Below the pieces are notes generated by a model. That model saw only the letters and a program-made list of their open reading frames with translations. It was not told the DNA's origin and ran no database searches. The position numbers and the translations under genes are program-made. Below, one piece after another: positions 41,182 through 53,800 of a stretch of 64,000 nt of DNA. Every line of letters starts with the position of its first letter. Position 1 is the stretch's first letter. The DNA is from Tipula vernalis (Eukaryota > Arthropoda > Insecta > Diptera > Tipulidae): NCBI GenBank assembly GCA_958295665.1, contig OY282560.1, positions 100,789,930-100,853,929 of the forward strand, written 5' to 3'.

Positions 41182-42950
41182 GTGCTACTAAGGATAACTG
41201 TGGTGCTTTTTGAAAAAATATTGTTTGAAGAAGACAAAAAGTTAACCCTGGGTGACGCTGTAAAGAAAGCTAATGCAGTGGATATCACGCAGCAACAAGA
41301 CCAGATGGACGTAAATTACGTAAATCGTCGTATTCGTGAGGAGAACGAGAACAAAAATTACCAGGAGCTGAACAAAAGGCAAAATGGCGATTCAAAGATG
41401 GCGTCTAATGGTAATAACAACAACATTAATTCATCAGGTAATGGGTTTAAAATTAAGTATATACTTGGTTGGTAAGAAAAATTGTACTAGATGTAATAAA
41501 ACAAATCACGAGGAGACTGATTGTATTTTTATGAAATTAAACTGTTATAAATGTAAAAAGTTAAGACATAGCTCAAGAGTATGTAACAATAAGGTTTCTA
41601 GAAATTGTTTTTTAGGAAACAATGATAAGGGAAATAGTGAGATAGAAAATGATGACATGTATGCAGGCATTTATAATTTGTTTAATGTAAATAGTAAGAC
41701 AGACAACCCGATAATGTTAAACGTTAAAATTGATAACAAAGAAATGTGTATGCAATTAGATACGGGTTTTATAAAAAAGTTTTCCAATCTGGCTCTCATT
41801 CGTGATGATCCAGTGTTGCAACGTGATTCGGGTGAAATTTTGAAAGTTGTTGGGGCAATTCAAGTCGTGGTGACATATAAGCATATTTCGGATCAAATAA
41901 CCTTGTTGGTCGTAGATAGTGGAGGACCACCAATATTAGGCCGCGATTTTATGAGGTAATTTAACATCTCATTCAATATTAATAGAATAGAGATAAATGA
42001 ATTCGGTTCTATTCTGGATAAATATTCAAGTGTTTTTGAACCTGGTTTAGGATTATTTAAGTTATATCAGGTTAAGCTTGAATTTGCTGATAAAGACCTA
42101 GACCGATTTTTTTTAAACCACGAGCTGTTCCATTTTCATTAAGAGCGTGTGTTGAACAAAAGATTCGGGGTTTGGAGAGTAAAGGTGTGTATTAACAAAA
42201 ATGAAAACATCGGATTATGGTACACCCCTGGTACCAGTATTAAAAGAGGATGGCACAATCCGTATTTGTGGTGACTATAAAGTGACGGTCAAAAAAATTT
42301 TTAAAAGTTTTAATCACCCGCTTCCACGAATCGAGGACATATTGTATTCGCTGGGTAATGGCGAAAAGTTTACGAAATTAGATTTGTCGTGCGCGTACAA
42401 CCAACTCGAGCTGGATGAGGAAAGCAAAATTATGTTACCTGGAGTACGCATATGAGAATTTACCAGATGAATAGATTGCCGTATGGTATCAAACCTGCCA
42501 GTGGAATATTTCAGTTGACTATGGAAAAGTTATTTCAAGGAATTCCAAATGTTTTGGTGTTTATCGACGATATAGTAGTAACAGGTAGCAATGATGAAGA
42601 ACATTTAAAAAATCTGAACTTGGTATTGGATAGAATTAAAACAGCAGGACTGAAGTTAAATAAAAGAAAATGTAAATTTTTTCAAAATGAGATTTCCTAT
42701 CTGGGATACAGAGTTACCAGGGATGGATTATATAAAACGAAAGAACGTGTTGAGTTAATATTGAACATCAAGCCACCGAGAGATGTAACGGAAACCTGAT
42801 CGTTATGTGGTTTGATAAATTATTACAGTAATTTATCAATTATTAAAACAAGATGAGAAATTCGTATGGAATGATAAATGTGATAGAGCCCTAAATAAAA
42901 TAAAAAACGAGATGACTTCGGATAAGTTTTTGGCTTTATTTGCTTTGGTT
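41182..42950 (+). mobile_element. Ty3/Gypsy retrotransposon fragment (gag C-terminus to RT)
   Basis: On the + strand: gag tail and zinc knuckles (CTRCNKTNHEETDC, CYKCKKLRHSSRVC at 41485-41590), protease (MCMQLDTGFIKKFSN, PPILGRDFMR at 41740-41960), a gap of broken frame, and RT (42201-42799). It ends near 42950, after NKIKNEMTSDK in the RT-RNase H connection; RNase H, integrase and LTRs are missing. It differs from the other Gypsy element in sequence and orientation and is AT-rich like its surroundings, suggesting greater age. Confidence 0.85.
42201..42799 (+). pseudogene. Gypsy RT domain (broken)
   Basis: 42201-42455 carries SDYGTPLVPVLKEDGTIRIC and KFTKLDLSCAYNQLEL; 42452-42799 carries MNRLPYGIKPASGIFQ, the catalytic VFIDDIVVTG, and FFQNEISYLGYRVTRDGL. 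The frame changes at 42452. The catalytic Asp pair is present. A TGA at 42797-42799 ends the frame shortly after. Confidence 0.88.
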
Positions 42951-43176
42951 TTATTTGTTACCAACGTAACAATAACAGAAAAAACAAAACCGATTTCAGC
43001 CGCTGTGCAGTTTAAGCAGTACAAAAAATATCGAAAAGCAAGCGGGATTCAACAAATGTCGGCTGCATTTCTATACGACCGGCAGCGTGACTGTAAGTTG
43101 ATAAAACATTTATCATTTAACTATTATACTTTATTATTACTTTATACCGACTTTAGACCACAGATAGTACATATAG

Positions 43177-43205
43177 TAGCAAAATAGTACAACACTATTT
43201 TGCTA
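43177..43205. repeat. Short perfect hairpin
   Basis: TAGCAAAATAGT at 43177-43188 and its exact complement at 43194-43205 around a 5-base loop. A looser inverted pair follows (CTTTGGCTGC near 43225 and GCAGCCAAAG near 43295). No gene context. Confidence 0.6.
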
Positions 43206-45790
43206 TCCGATGTGAAACCGATGTGCTTTGGCTGCAATACTAAATTTTTGACCAACTTACAGTATAAACTGCGCAGCGGCTGAATACTTGATCGCAGCCA
43301 AAGACATCATTGCAGTAATTTTTGTTAGTGTTTTGGTATTGATATACACGTATTTATTGAAACTATAATGGTTTTAGACTAATTTTCACCAAATTTCATA
43401 TTTCATATTTCCTTTTGCAGTTGAATTTTTCTTAAAAATTTTAATTTGATGGTGCCCAAAGATAAAAAAAAATGTATCTGTTTTTTTAGTAGCTGGTGAA
43501 ATTATTTACATGCTGTTGTTTGGTCGCCAATATAGTTGTTTGGTCTAAAATTGAATTAAATTATCTAAATTAAAATAAAATGCACGTGACATTTATTATC
43601 ACGGTTCGAACTAGAAACCTTAAGCGATGTTACTTAATGACGCTAACACATAAACATAATTTTACCAATTTGAAATGTTAATCAGAAAATATACGAAAAA
43701 ATCAATTCTAAATATGTACGTATAAATCAAATTGTTTGATTGATTATACATAATCAAATTTAGTTAAATATAAATAGAACATTTCTATTCATATTATTTA
43801 CTTGGTTTTACGCAGGACCAGTGGCGTAACCACAAGAAAGTATATCCACGGTATAGGGGGCGGCGACCGATCGTATGGAATATGAGCTCAAATATTAAAT
43901 TTTTGGTTTTCCTAATACTGAAGAAGGTTCCCACATTTCACACATTTTAATTAAAAATGTGATTTATAAACATATAATAAAAGAATAACATGACAACACA
44001 ACTTTTAATAAAATAAAACAAAATGTTTTTATTAATGATAAAAGGATTAAGCATACAATCCAATTCTCTCTTTTGTTTATATAAGTTATGTAATATATTA
44101 TAAACAGGGTGTCTCAGAACGACGTGCTTGGCCTTAAGATCCTGGTACAGAACATAAGTCTGAACATCCATTACAGCATAAGCGTATTGTATTGATAACG
44201 GGAATAGGATTAAGAATGAAAATTATGCCCAATAAAAAAATCAAGAATGATTTTAATTTTTTTTTTGTGCTTATTCGTATGATTCTCTGATGGACGCACA
44301 AACTAAAATTTGAATAGCTCAACAAAAAACCAAACCAAAGCTAAATTTTCTTTAAAAAATAAATTTAATAAAATATTTAAATATTTTAAAGTTCAAAATT
44401 ATTTTTACTAAAACCGAGAATGTAAGCATATAGGATTAGAACTAAGAACTTCTTCTCAGCCAGTTAGGCTTCGTATTTTTGATCTACTAAAAGTATCGTT
44501 GGCCTTCTAAAGGCTAACTTTTTATTTGCGAGTGTAATTAATAATATATTCTATGTAACTGTTCATTTTGTGTTTTAGAATCGTTGATTTGTAAAATTAA
44601 CGAATATTAATGAATGAATGTCGAATTTTAAACATTTTAGAAATTTTGCGAAAGGTGAAATGTTTAAAAAACATTCAAAACAAGACAGATTTTCATGTTG
44701 GTTTTCGGTCTGGCTTTAGCTAATAATTCATGGCGCAATACAACAGAGCAATAGAATGTACTCCAATGATTTTTCTCACCACACATTTCTAACTTTCAAT
44801 GTGATTTGGGTAAAAAATCAAATCAATCGTCTATAATTAAAACAAATTGTTTTTTTTTCTGGTGACATCGTGTAAATTCAGAATAGAGGAACAATTAATT
44901 ATTTTGAAACTCAGAACGCGTGTTGTGAGTGTACATAACGCGTTGTGGTATATTCTCATTGCCAGAACACATACAATTGTCAAAATTGCAGCATTGAAGT
45001 TGAAACTAAAAAACGAGAACGCGTTGTGGTGTTTTTTTCACTGAATGAGTATTTTCGGTCTTTGAGTCTAACTCTTCTTTAGAATTTAATTTACCGCTAC
45101 ACAAGGTAATTTTCGAGAATGGAAACATTATAATCACAATCTGAAATATCCATCCCAAAGATTAGTAATCATTCAGAACTAGACATTCTATTTTCGACCA
45201 ATTAGTATTTTAAGTTCTGTCCCTAAAGATTTCGAGGCAGCCGTTAAAAATAAAATTCAAATACCAATAATTTAGCCAGCTTCGTTTAGTCTGGGATTGT
45301 AGCATTTCATAAAGTGATGTAAACGCTAATATTCTCGTTGGTAATATTAAAGTAAAGGTAAAATAGGTAATTTTGGGTAATATTACCCAAAGTGGTGTTA
45401 CCGTGGTAATATCGGTAACTTAAATTAAAAACGTTTTTTCCAAACATCTTAACTAGTCTAAATGCAAAAAGAGTTGTGACACCACTGGATTATACTTCCT
45501 TATGTACTATTTACACCTTTTCCCAATGGTAAACATGTAATAGAGCTCGAATTTGATCCTTAATATGATGTATCGCTCTGTGTGGAAAAAACATGAATCA
45601 CAATTTTAACTAGAAAAGTGGCTGCAACGTCTTCATCGATGAAAAATTCTAGTAAACTGAACTTCGTTGACAATACGAAACCAAAGCAATAAATCGTCGA
45701 TTTTTAGAATTGAAACCTTTAGTCGTACGGATTATAAAATAAAAACTCGTACATCCCAGTACATTATGCTATGCTTACTTCTTGTAATCT
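43206..45790. other. AT-rich intergenic sequence
   Basis: No gene recognised. At 43816 the string AGTGGCGTAACCAC...GTATAGGGGGCGGC resembles the terminus of several insect DNA transposons, but no matching right end is visible. At 45340-45420 GGTAATATTACC-type motifs cluster. Confidence 0.4.
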
Positions 45791-46270
45791 CTCTTTCAAC
45801 TTTGATTCAAAAATGATATGCCCTGAAGGCTCTGGCTATCGAAGGCAAAGTGCAGTAGGTTATGAAACATCTACAGGAGATCGTAGAATCGACTATCTCA
45901 AGCGAATCGATTTAAAAAAATGTTGAAACTGTTCACTGGGTACTAAATAAGAAAGTAGTTTTATTTAAAGAAAAACCAACTGTTAAACAAAATCATTCAA
46001 ATCATGGGCCGAAAAATGCTTAGAACCGCTACCTTATGCCGCAAATTTGCTTGAATCAGCTGTTCAAGGAAATAATCTTTCGGAATTACAGAAATTTGAA
46101 GGACTGAGTTTATTTTTAATGTCGGAGAACTTCACCCTACATTTTGCGCAACTTCAACATATTGCCTTGAAGAAGAGAGTGACTTGGAGGAAACTATGAA
46201 TATTTCGGTTATGGATGACGCCGAGGCTGAGGACGATAAATGCGTCAGCGGAGATATGATTAAGTAGTTT
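45790..46270 (+). pseudogene. Unrecognised coding-like remnant
   Basis: In one + strand frame LEPLPYAANLLESAVQGNNL and ELQKFEGLSLFLMSENFTLH (46019-46150) read as plausible globular protein, with an acidic stretch after a shift. Upstream frames (45820-45980) are broken. I do not recognise the family. It could be a transposase or a retroposed gene fragment. GGTAAT-rich sequence lies on both sides (45360-45420, 46440-46490), hinting at transposon ends. Confidence 0.35.
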
Positions 46271-47995
46271 AATTGATCATAAATTCATATTATTATTTTT
46301 ACTTTTTAACTTAAATTCTTATGTATAGGTAGTACGACTAACTATGTTTAAATACAGATCAAGTAATAGTCCCTCTTTTGTCCAGATGTCAATATTTTAC
46401 AAATTGAAATCAAAATATTAAATAAAAAGTGTGTTATATATTTTACCCGTGTTATCGGTCATATTACTGGTAACATTAGCAAATTTAAAAATATCGGAAA
46501 TTTTACAACACTAATTTCACAGCACTTCTGCTGCGTTATTAAATGTATGTGGACAACTTCGTCGTAATATGAGTAATAGAGAATTAACCATTAATATTGA
46601 TTCTATAACTCACAGAATTCTATTTATTTAAGAAACTTATATCTCAATTTTGATTTCCGTCAAGCTAAAATCTGTCTGTCAAAATATAAAACACGGTTGT
46701 TTTGAATGAAATTAAATCAATTTTAATTAAATTTTTTAAGAATAAGGTGATACATACTTATAGATTTAAACTATTTTTTAATAATTTTGATATTGCAAAA
46801 TGAAACAATTTTGCCAAAAATTGGATTTGATGGTTTGAAATGCCGGCTTTAGGGTGTAACGTGTACATAGCTTGTCTACTTTTTACGAATTTCGCGTTTT
46901 ATTTTTAAACCACAAAATTAAGCAGCTAATTTTACCTTTATAGATAGTTGCTGTTCCTAATATAGTTCCAATTCAATTCCTTTGCAAATTAAGAGATTAG
47001 GATCGGCAAAATTATTTAAGCACCATTTTTAGAGTGGCTTGACGAGGTTTTATGCCTAAATGGAAGGAACTAATTATTTCTTTTTGTTTCGATTTCTCTC
47101 TTTCCATGTGTGCTTTTCCTTTTAATTCTAAATTATTGATAAATAAATAATGAAGATCAAGATTGTACTTAACAAAATATTTAATAATTTTGTATGAATA
47201 TTTATGTTCTTGTTACAACCAAACAAAAACATTTCTTATAAATATAGAAATTTTCTGCTTTTTATTTTACAACGAAACTTTACTTTCCCACTGCAAATTT
47301 TATGTTCAACTGCACATTACAACAAAGCACTTTTTACCCAGTGAAAAACGAAAAGAAACATCGGATTTATTTTTTTCTATATAGCTAACTCCAAAATTGC
47401 TTTGTTTTCGTTAAAATCTTCTGATTCTTGATCGAATGTGCAATACGAGTACATTACTATTTTCAATTTAAAAAAAATTCAAAGACGTATTTAATTGCCT
47501 GAGAAAATGAAAATTTAATCTTTTCGTCCGAAAAAAATTATTTACAACCGAAAAAATTAAATCTTTATTTTCTCAACTCATTAGAGATTTTTAAATTGAT
47601 ATGGTACACTCGGTCAAGAACTAAGAATATTTTATCGAAAACAAAGCAATCATTTTGGAATTATATCGGAAAACTAAATCCGATTTTTCTTTTCGTTTTT
47701 AGTGGGTAAAGCGCTAAAGGCTAAAAGCAAACTACAATTTTAACAACGATATAAACGGGACATAGGTACAATTTAGCTAACTAATGCATTGTTAATTTAG
47801 ATGGGTGGGATATGAAATTCCAAGAAAAAATTACATTTAAAAATTTTAAATTTTATAATTCCAAAAACCAAACTTCCAATAAAGTTATTTTATTTGTGCG
47901 CGGCGCGTAACACATAAAATAACTACATTTTGGGAACAAATAAGTAACGTTTAATATTTTTATCCACTTTTGATATATAATAGCCCGATAACAGT
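46271..47995. other. AT-rich intergenic sequence
   Basis: Open frames are short and without motifs. No RNA gene or clear repeat seen. Confidence 0.45.
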
Positions 47996-48246
47996 AAGCG
48001 TATTTTGTTGACCAAAATTGAATTCGAATTATTTTGGGTTTATTTGTTTTCCAAGAAAATAGCCAATTTGATTTAATTGACAAAAGCCAACCTTTCGAAA
48101 TAAAAAAAAAATTTAATATGTATTATGACTCTGAGAAAGAATTAGAATTATGTTTAATTAAACCCAATTTTTTTTGGGTTAATGTTATTCTTGCGGGGAT
48201 TTATCCTATGCAATTGTTGTTGCAAATTTGTCAAGGAAATATGCTT
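47996..48246. mobile_element. Inverted-repeat element family B, copy 2
   Basis: 251 bp from AAGCGTATTTTGTTGACC to GTCAAGGAAATATGCTT, imperfect inverted ends. It shares with the 250-bp copy at 3597-3846 the left end, the ATTCGAATTATTTTGG block and the CAATTGTTGTTG block at the same offsets. The middle has diverged. Nearly equal length and matching ends make a common family likely. Confidence 0.5.
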
Positions 48247-48571
48247 TATGCTGATTTCAAATAAAGAAAATGTAAAATAACCCATTGTTATTGTATAACC
48301 CACGCTGCTAGGGGCAACGTGAGTTATATTTGGTATAACAAAATGTTGAGTAGTCAGTCATTGGAAAATTATCCGTAGTCAAATTGAATGAAAAACTATA
48401 TTCCAAAAATTAGTTAAATTAAAGTACACCATGACATTTTAAAGAACGGTCACTATGATAAAATATATTTCAAAATTCAATGCTCCACTGTGAAAACACA
48501 AAATGGAACTATTTCTTAATAATTTACGAAATTTATTTCAACAAAAGTGGATAAAACGTTGTATGGCACTC

Positions 48572-48670
48572 GTGAGCAAAGAGATATTATCCACTCGGGA
48601 TAATGTCCCACTCGTCTATCGCCTCGTGGGACAAACTTATCCCTCATGGATAATATCTCGTTTTGCTCAC
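48572..48670. repeat. Compact imperfect palindrome
   Basis: GTGAGCAAAGAGATATTATCC at the left and GGATAATATCTCGTTTTGCTC at the right pair with small indels; inner segments (GGGATAATGTCCCACTCG / CTCGTGGGACAAACTTATCCC) also pair. The whole 99 bp can fold into one hairpin. It may be a tiny foldback element. Confidence 0.7.
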
Positions 48671-48699
48671 TAGTACCATAAATAACTATTATCAAACAA

Positions 48700-50808
48700 T
48701 AATTAATATAACACTTCCAAAGTATAATATTTTTAACGTTATAGAAAATAATTTTTAAAAATTATAATTTTTATAAATTACATACTACCTAATTTTATTT
48801 TTCGCTAATTGAAATTTTCTTATTCTTATTTTGAAATTATGAACCATCCAGCTAAACAGCTCTGTAACTCTCCACAGGTTTCGAAAGAATTGTCTTTTAA
48901 ATCGTCAGGCTCTAAACAAACGAATTTTAACAAAAACCTCCACGTAGATAAATAAAATAAAAATTAAATTTTTCTTAAATTTTATTCTATTGATTTTCAT
49001 CATAATTTTTTGTTTGTAATAATTTTTGTAGTTTTCTGTTGTTTATTTATTAATTTTTTAAATTAATATTTTATTTATTTTAATATTTTAATAATATATA
49101 ATTACATCAAAAATGAATTAATAATATTATATTTATTTATTTATTTTTGTTATTATAATAATTTTATCTTTTAAATATTCAATATATTTTTTTATAATTT
49201 TTACACTAAATGTAATAATAAAATTAAAATATTTGAGAAAAATAAAAAAACTGTAAAATAATAATTTTGTAAATATAATTAATATTAATTTAATTAATAT
49301 ATAATGTAATAAGTAATATAATTTTTAATTATCTAAACTTTCTAAAAATTAATTTCATTTATTAAATATTTGTTTTTTTTTTTTTTTTTTTTTTGTTAAA
49401 TTTTGTAATATTTTTAAAAAATCTACATTTTTTGTTATTTTTTTACTAAAATTAAAAAATATTTTTTTTTACTTGCGTGTATAATATATAAATTTATATT
49501 GTATAAGATTAAATTTATTAAAAAATTATTTAATTTATAGTTTTTCTTGTATACATACATTAATATAAATTATTTACAGGAATGTACATTATGTATTTTT
49601 ATTTAATTGTTTTAATATATATATATGTATATATTTAATTTATTTATTGTGCATAAAAAATAAAATTAAATAGAGGACTAAATAATAGTGGAAGAAACAG
49701 AGGAAACTAATTAAAAAAAAAATTACTGAGAATTCTTATTGAATTATATATGATAATTATAATTAAAAAACAAAAATATTTTTTGTCATGTATTACTTAC
49801 TAAAGGTTATTTTAAATAAAATTATTTAATTATTTTTAATTAACGGTTGTCTTTGGTTTCCTTCTTTTATATGATGAATTTGTGTTGTTGTTTTTACATA
49901 CAAACTTAGCCCACGATTCTCCAACGATAAAAGTCATGTTACGTTAGTTCATTTTCCCGCTTCCTATATGAATTCTTAGTGAAAAAACAAAAATAAGTTA
50001 ACATACAATGGTCAAGCTTAGAATCGAGCCCAATTATGACTTTATATTTTAAAATAATAAGATGATATAATTTTAAAACTAAACGAATTAAAAATGTTTT
50101 ATTTATTTTAAAAAGCTAAAAAAAAACTAAAAACTAAAAAAAAAATGAGTTCACATTTTAAAAATTTATGATGAGCCACTCTTTTGCGAGAGATACTTTA
50201 TGAGATGGACCGGAAACATCTTCATAGAAGACAAAGAGATGAAAGAAACTGATATAAAACGCTTATTTTAAAATCTACCAATAAGTAGGTCTGAGATCTG
50301 GGCGCCAGTAAACAACCAAAAAAATGACTAAATCATCACACACGTTAGTAAAAAATAATTTCATCACACATATATATGTCTGACCAAATTAATATTTTCT
50401 ACCAAAATTCTAATCTATTCTCTAAATATCGATAGTTACATGTATAATTTTATTATATATAGATATTTAATTAATTTAAAAAAAAAAATAAACTAAACAA
50501 AAGTGTTCATTTTGTATATAAATATATTTTGATAAACAAATAATAATTTCAACTTTATTTTTGTTTGCAACGCAACGGTGCAACGCGGCAATATCGTTTT
50601 TTTTTATAATTTTTCCACTAAACACAACAAATTAGGAAACAAAATTAATAAATTAATAATTAAGACCAACATTTTAACTTATTATAAATTTTTCTTTGGC
50701 AAGTTTTCTTTTTTTTTTTGTTTTATATAAATTTTTCACTTTTCACAATTAAATTAAATTAAATAAAAAAAAAAAAAAAAACACTAACATAAAAAATTCA
50801 ACTTAGTT
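48700..50808. other. Very AT-rich 3' flank of dikar
   Basis: Extremely AT-rich, with a run of T near 49372-49394 and an ATATAT tract near 49613-49633. The part nearest 50808 must include the dikar 3' UTR on the - strand; several AATAAA signals exist there, so I cannot choose the polyadenylation site. Confidence 0.55.
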
Positions 50809-53800
50809 TTATGGGAACCACGGTCGATTCATAGAATTCATAGCATCATAGTGTTTATGCATAAGCGGATGATACGCCGATTGTGGATATGTACCGGGCG
50901 GTGCACCAGCCGCGGCCGCACCTAGCAAACTTTGATTTAACATGTTATTTACGTATTGTTGGTAGATAGCCGAGTTTGGAGGTTCCAGTTGTGAATTTAC
51001 AAATGGATATGATGCTCTTGATGGATGCGATAAAAATTGATGATAAGGTGAAGCGGCGGCAGCAGCAGCCGCTGCGGCTACTGTTGAATTATTGCCCGAT
51101 GTTTTATCATCCGATGTCTCGGGCGTACTTCTGTGAGGTGTTCCTATATAATACGGATTTGAAGAGCCCCTATAATCATCTAAATATGTTGAATTTTCTC
51201 CGTACAATCCCAATCCGGTTGGGGTGGGTCCGAAGTTGAATGCACTACCCGGAACAACACTAGATGTTTTTAAAGAGATTGGTGTGGGTTCGGTCGTGGT
51301 CGGTGTATTCTTGAGACCAGCGTAAGATTGAAAACCTTGTTGTGATTGTTGTACTTGTTGCACGACTTGTTGTTGATTTGTTTGACTCTGCATTTGTTGT
51401 TGCGATAGATTTTGATTACCCATCGTCTGTGATTGAACAGCTGCGGCGGCGGCGGCGGCGGCGGCGGCTGCTGCTGCCGCGGCAGCTGCTTGTGCTTTTT
51501 TACCCAATTTTTTTGGTTTCTTCTCTGCTTTCGCCTCTAAATTCATTCCAACTTGATTTATATTCAAGTTCTTTTGTTGAGCACTACAATCCTGTTGCAG
51601 TCTAGGCGCGGTCACTGAACTAAATGGATTTTGTTGTTCTCGATTATATGGGAATGAATTTGCCATACTGGAACCAAACATTTGTTGCATACTAGATGTC
51701 GCGGCTTGTTGCATTGGTTTGGGAAACATATGGGAAGGTGAAATTTTATTATCATAGTATCCACTTGCTGAACCCTGCAATCCCAAAAATCGATCTTCGG
51801 AGGTATAACGATCCATCATTGAAAGTGACGCTAAATTGCGTAGTGCCGGGTCGACCATTGGAGGACCGGTAGGTGTATTAAAGCTTTTAAATGACCCCAA
51901 ATCCATTCCCAGCTGCTGATTTGGATTTCCTGAAATAATATAATCAAATCATAAACAATTCTAAATATTACTGGACAACAACCAGACATACCTGATAATT
52001 TCGCCTGATTTTGATTCACGCTCAAGTCTTGGTTTGCTTTTGGATTTGGAATTACCAAATCTGTTAAAGTGCCACTCGATGCAGTATTACTTCCACTTTG
52101 TGACCTCAAATTATGTTTATTCTGCATTTGATGATGCTGCTGCTGCTGCTGTTGTGCTGCAACGGGTAGGTTATACCCACTGCTTGTATTTTGCGTCAGA
52201 TGTTGTTTTAACTGAGATTCATTCAGTTTTTGCGACACGGTGTTCATTGTATTCTGCGACGTTTGATAACCAATTTGACCTCCGCTGCTCATATTCATCA
52301 TCTCTTGTGTTGATGCGGTTGATGCTATTGTCTTTGGATAGTTCGCCGCTTTATTATACATATCAAAAGCTTTTGATGTGGAAATATCCGTAATAGGTTT
52401 TGAGTAACCTGGCATTGATGATGATGTTGGCTGTCCAGTTTTACTATAAGACATATTACCAACCAAGTGCTCGTAAAACGATTGTTGTTGCTCATCGGGC
52501 TTTAATGGTTCGAGCTTTTTACCCGAAATGTCTGTCCCAGGCATTTGATGAGTTTGTTGCTCTTTCGCTTTAATAGTAGGCGGGTTATATCCCATATTTA
52601 TCATATCGTTCATATGACAACTACTTGTCTCAGCCGTGTTGCTGGCTTGGTTTCCGGTATTTCCAGCAGAAAACATATTTTGCTGTTGCGACAACAACAA
52701 ATTCCTCTTATCCATTAAATTCTGATTGTAAACCGAATTGTCAATATTATGCATATAAGGATTGATCAAATTTTGTGGTGGTTGCTGCTGTTTATGGGCT
52801 TGATGCGCTTGCGGCGGCTGCTGCTGCTGTTGTTGCATCTGATTACCATGTTGACTGTTACTCACAACATTATCACCGGAACCGAGTGTATTTAAATTTA
52901 AGCTTGTATAATTATTCGGCTGGTTATTTGTCGACCAGTCTGCTAGCTGTTGTGACGGTATGTTATTTGATTTTGACGTGTTGGTCGGTTGATTACCAGA
53001 CTTTGGTGACATTGTCGCATTATTCGTAGAGGAATACGGGGAAATATCACCACCAGTTGAACCAGTTGTACCGGTATTGCTGCCATTGTTATTTGTATTG
53101 GAGTACGGTGAGTTAGGATCGTGTTGTGAGTACGGTGAACTATGGTTTGAATGAGAAAATGGCGAATGAGGACTAATAGGATTAATTGATTTTGTTGTAT
53201 TTTGTGGTTGAATCGGTTGGAACGGTGAACTAGGTTGTTGCTGTGAAGCTGCGTTAGTTTGATACGGTGAATTTGACCCTTGTTGAACCGATTGGGTATT
53301 GTTATTATTTGTATTTGCACCAACCACGGCCGAATTCTGTTGGTATGGTGAATTTTGTTGTTGCTGCTGAGGTGTTTGGTGAAAGGGCGATTGCTGTGAT
53401 TGATATGGTGACGTTGGGTTTGTTGTCGGGCTCATACTTGAATTATAATCAGATTCCTGAGAATGTGGTTGTTTGTACTGTTCATAGTAATTAGCTCGGG
53501 TTTGATTTATAGCTGTATTATCCAAATTTGGATTGTAGGTACTTGTGCCATAATTGAAACCTGTAGGCGATGCGGAAGAATAAACATGCGATGAGTAGTT
53601 TGGATACGGAGGAGTTGGAAGTTCACGAGGACTACAACTTTTATCTGGACTACTTTTACTCGTTGTATCCTGATAAAAGCCAACTTTTATAGCTCCATTC
53701 AAGGGGTATGGCGATGTTTTGGGTATCATATCGTCCGGTTTTGGCGACACCATAATCGGAGATGCGCCCATCGGAGATGGATACGTAGATGGATAATGCC

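Noticed and set aside
51831..51991. Read-through of the giant dikar exon past 51992
   Set aside because: A G/GTATGT donor at 51992 and an acceptor before 51929 restore the exon 10 frame with many more conserved-looking residues.
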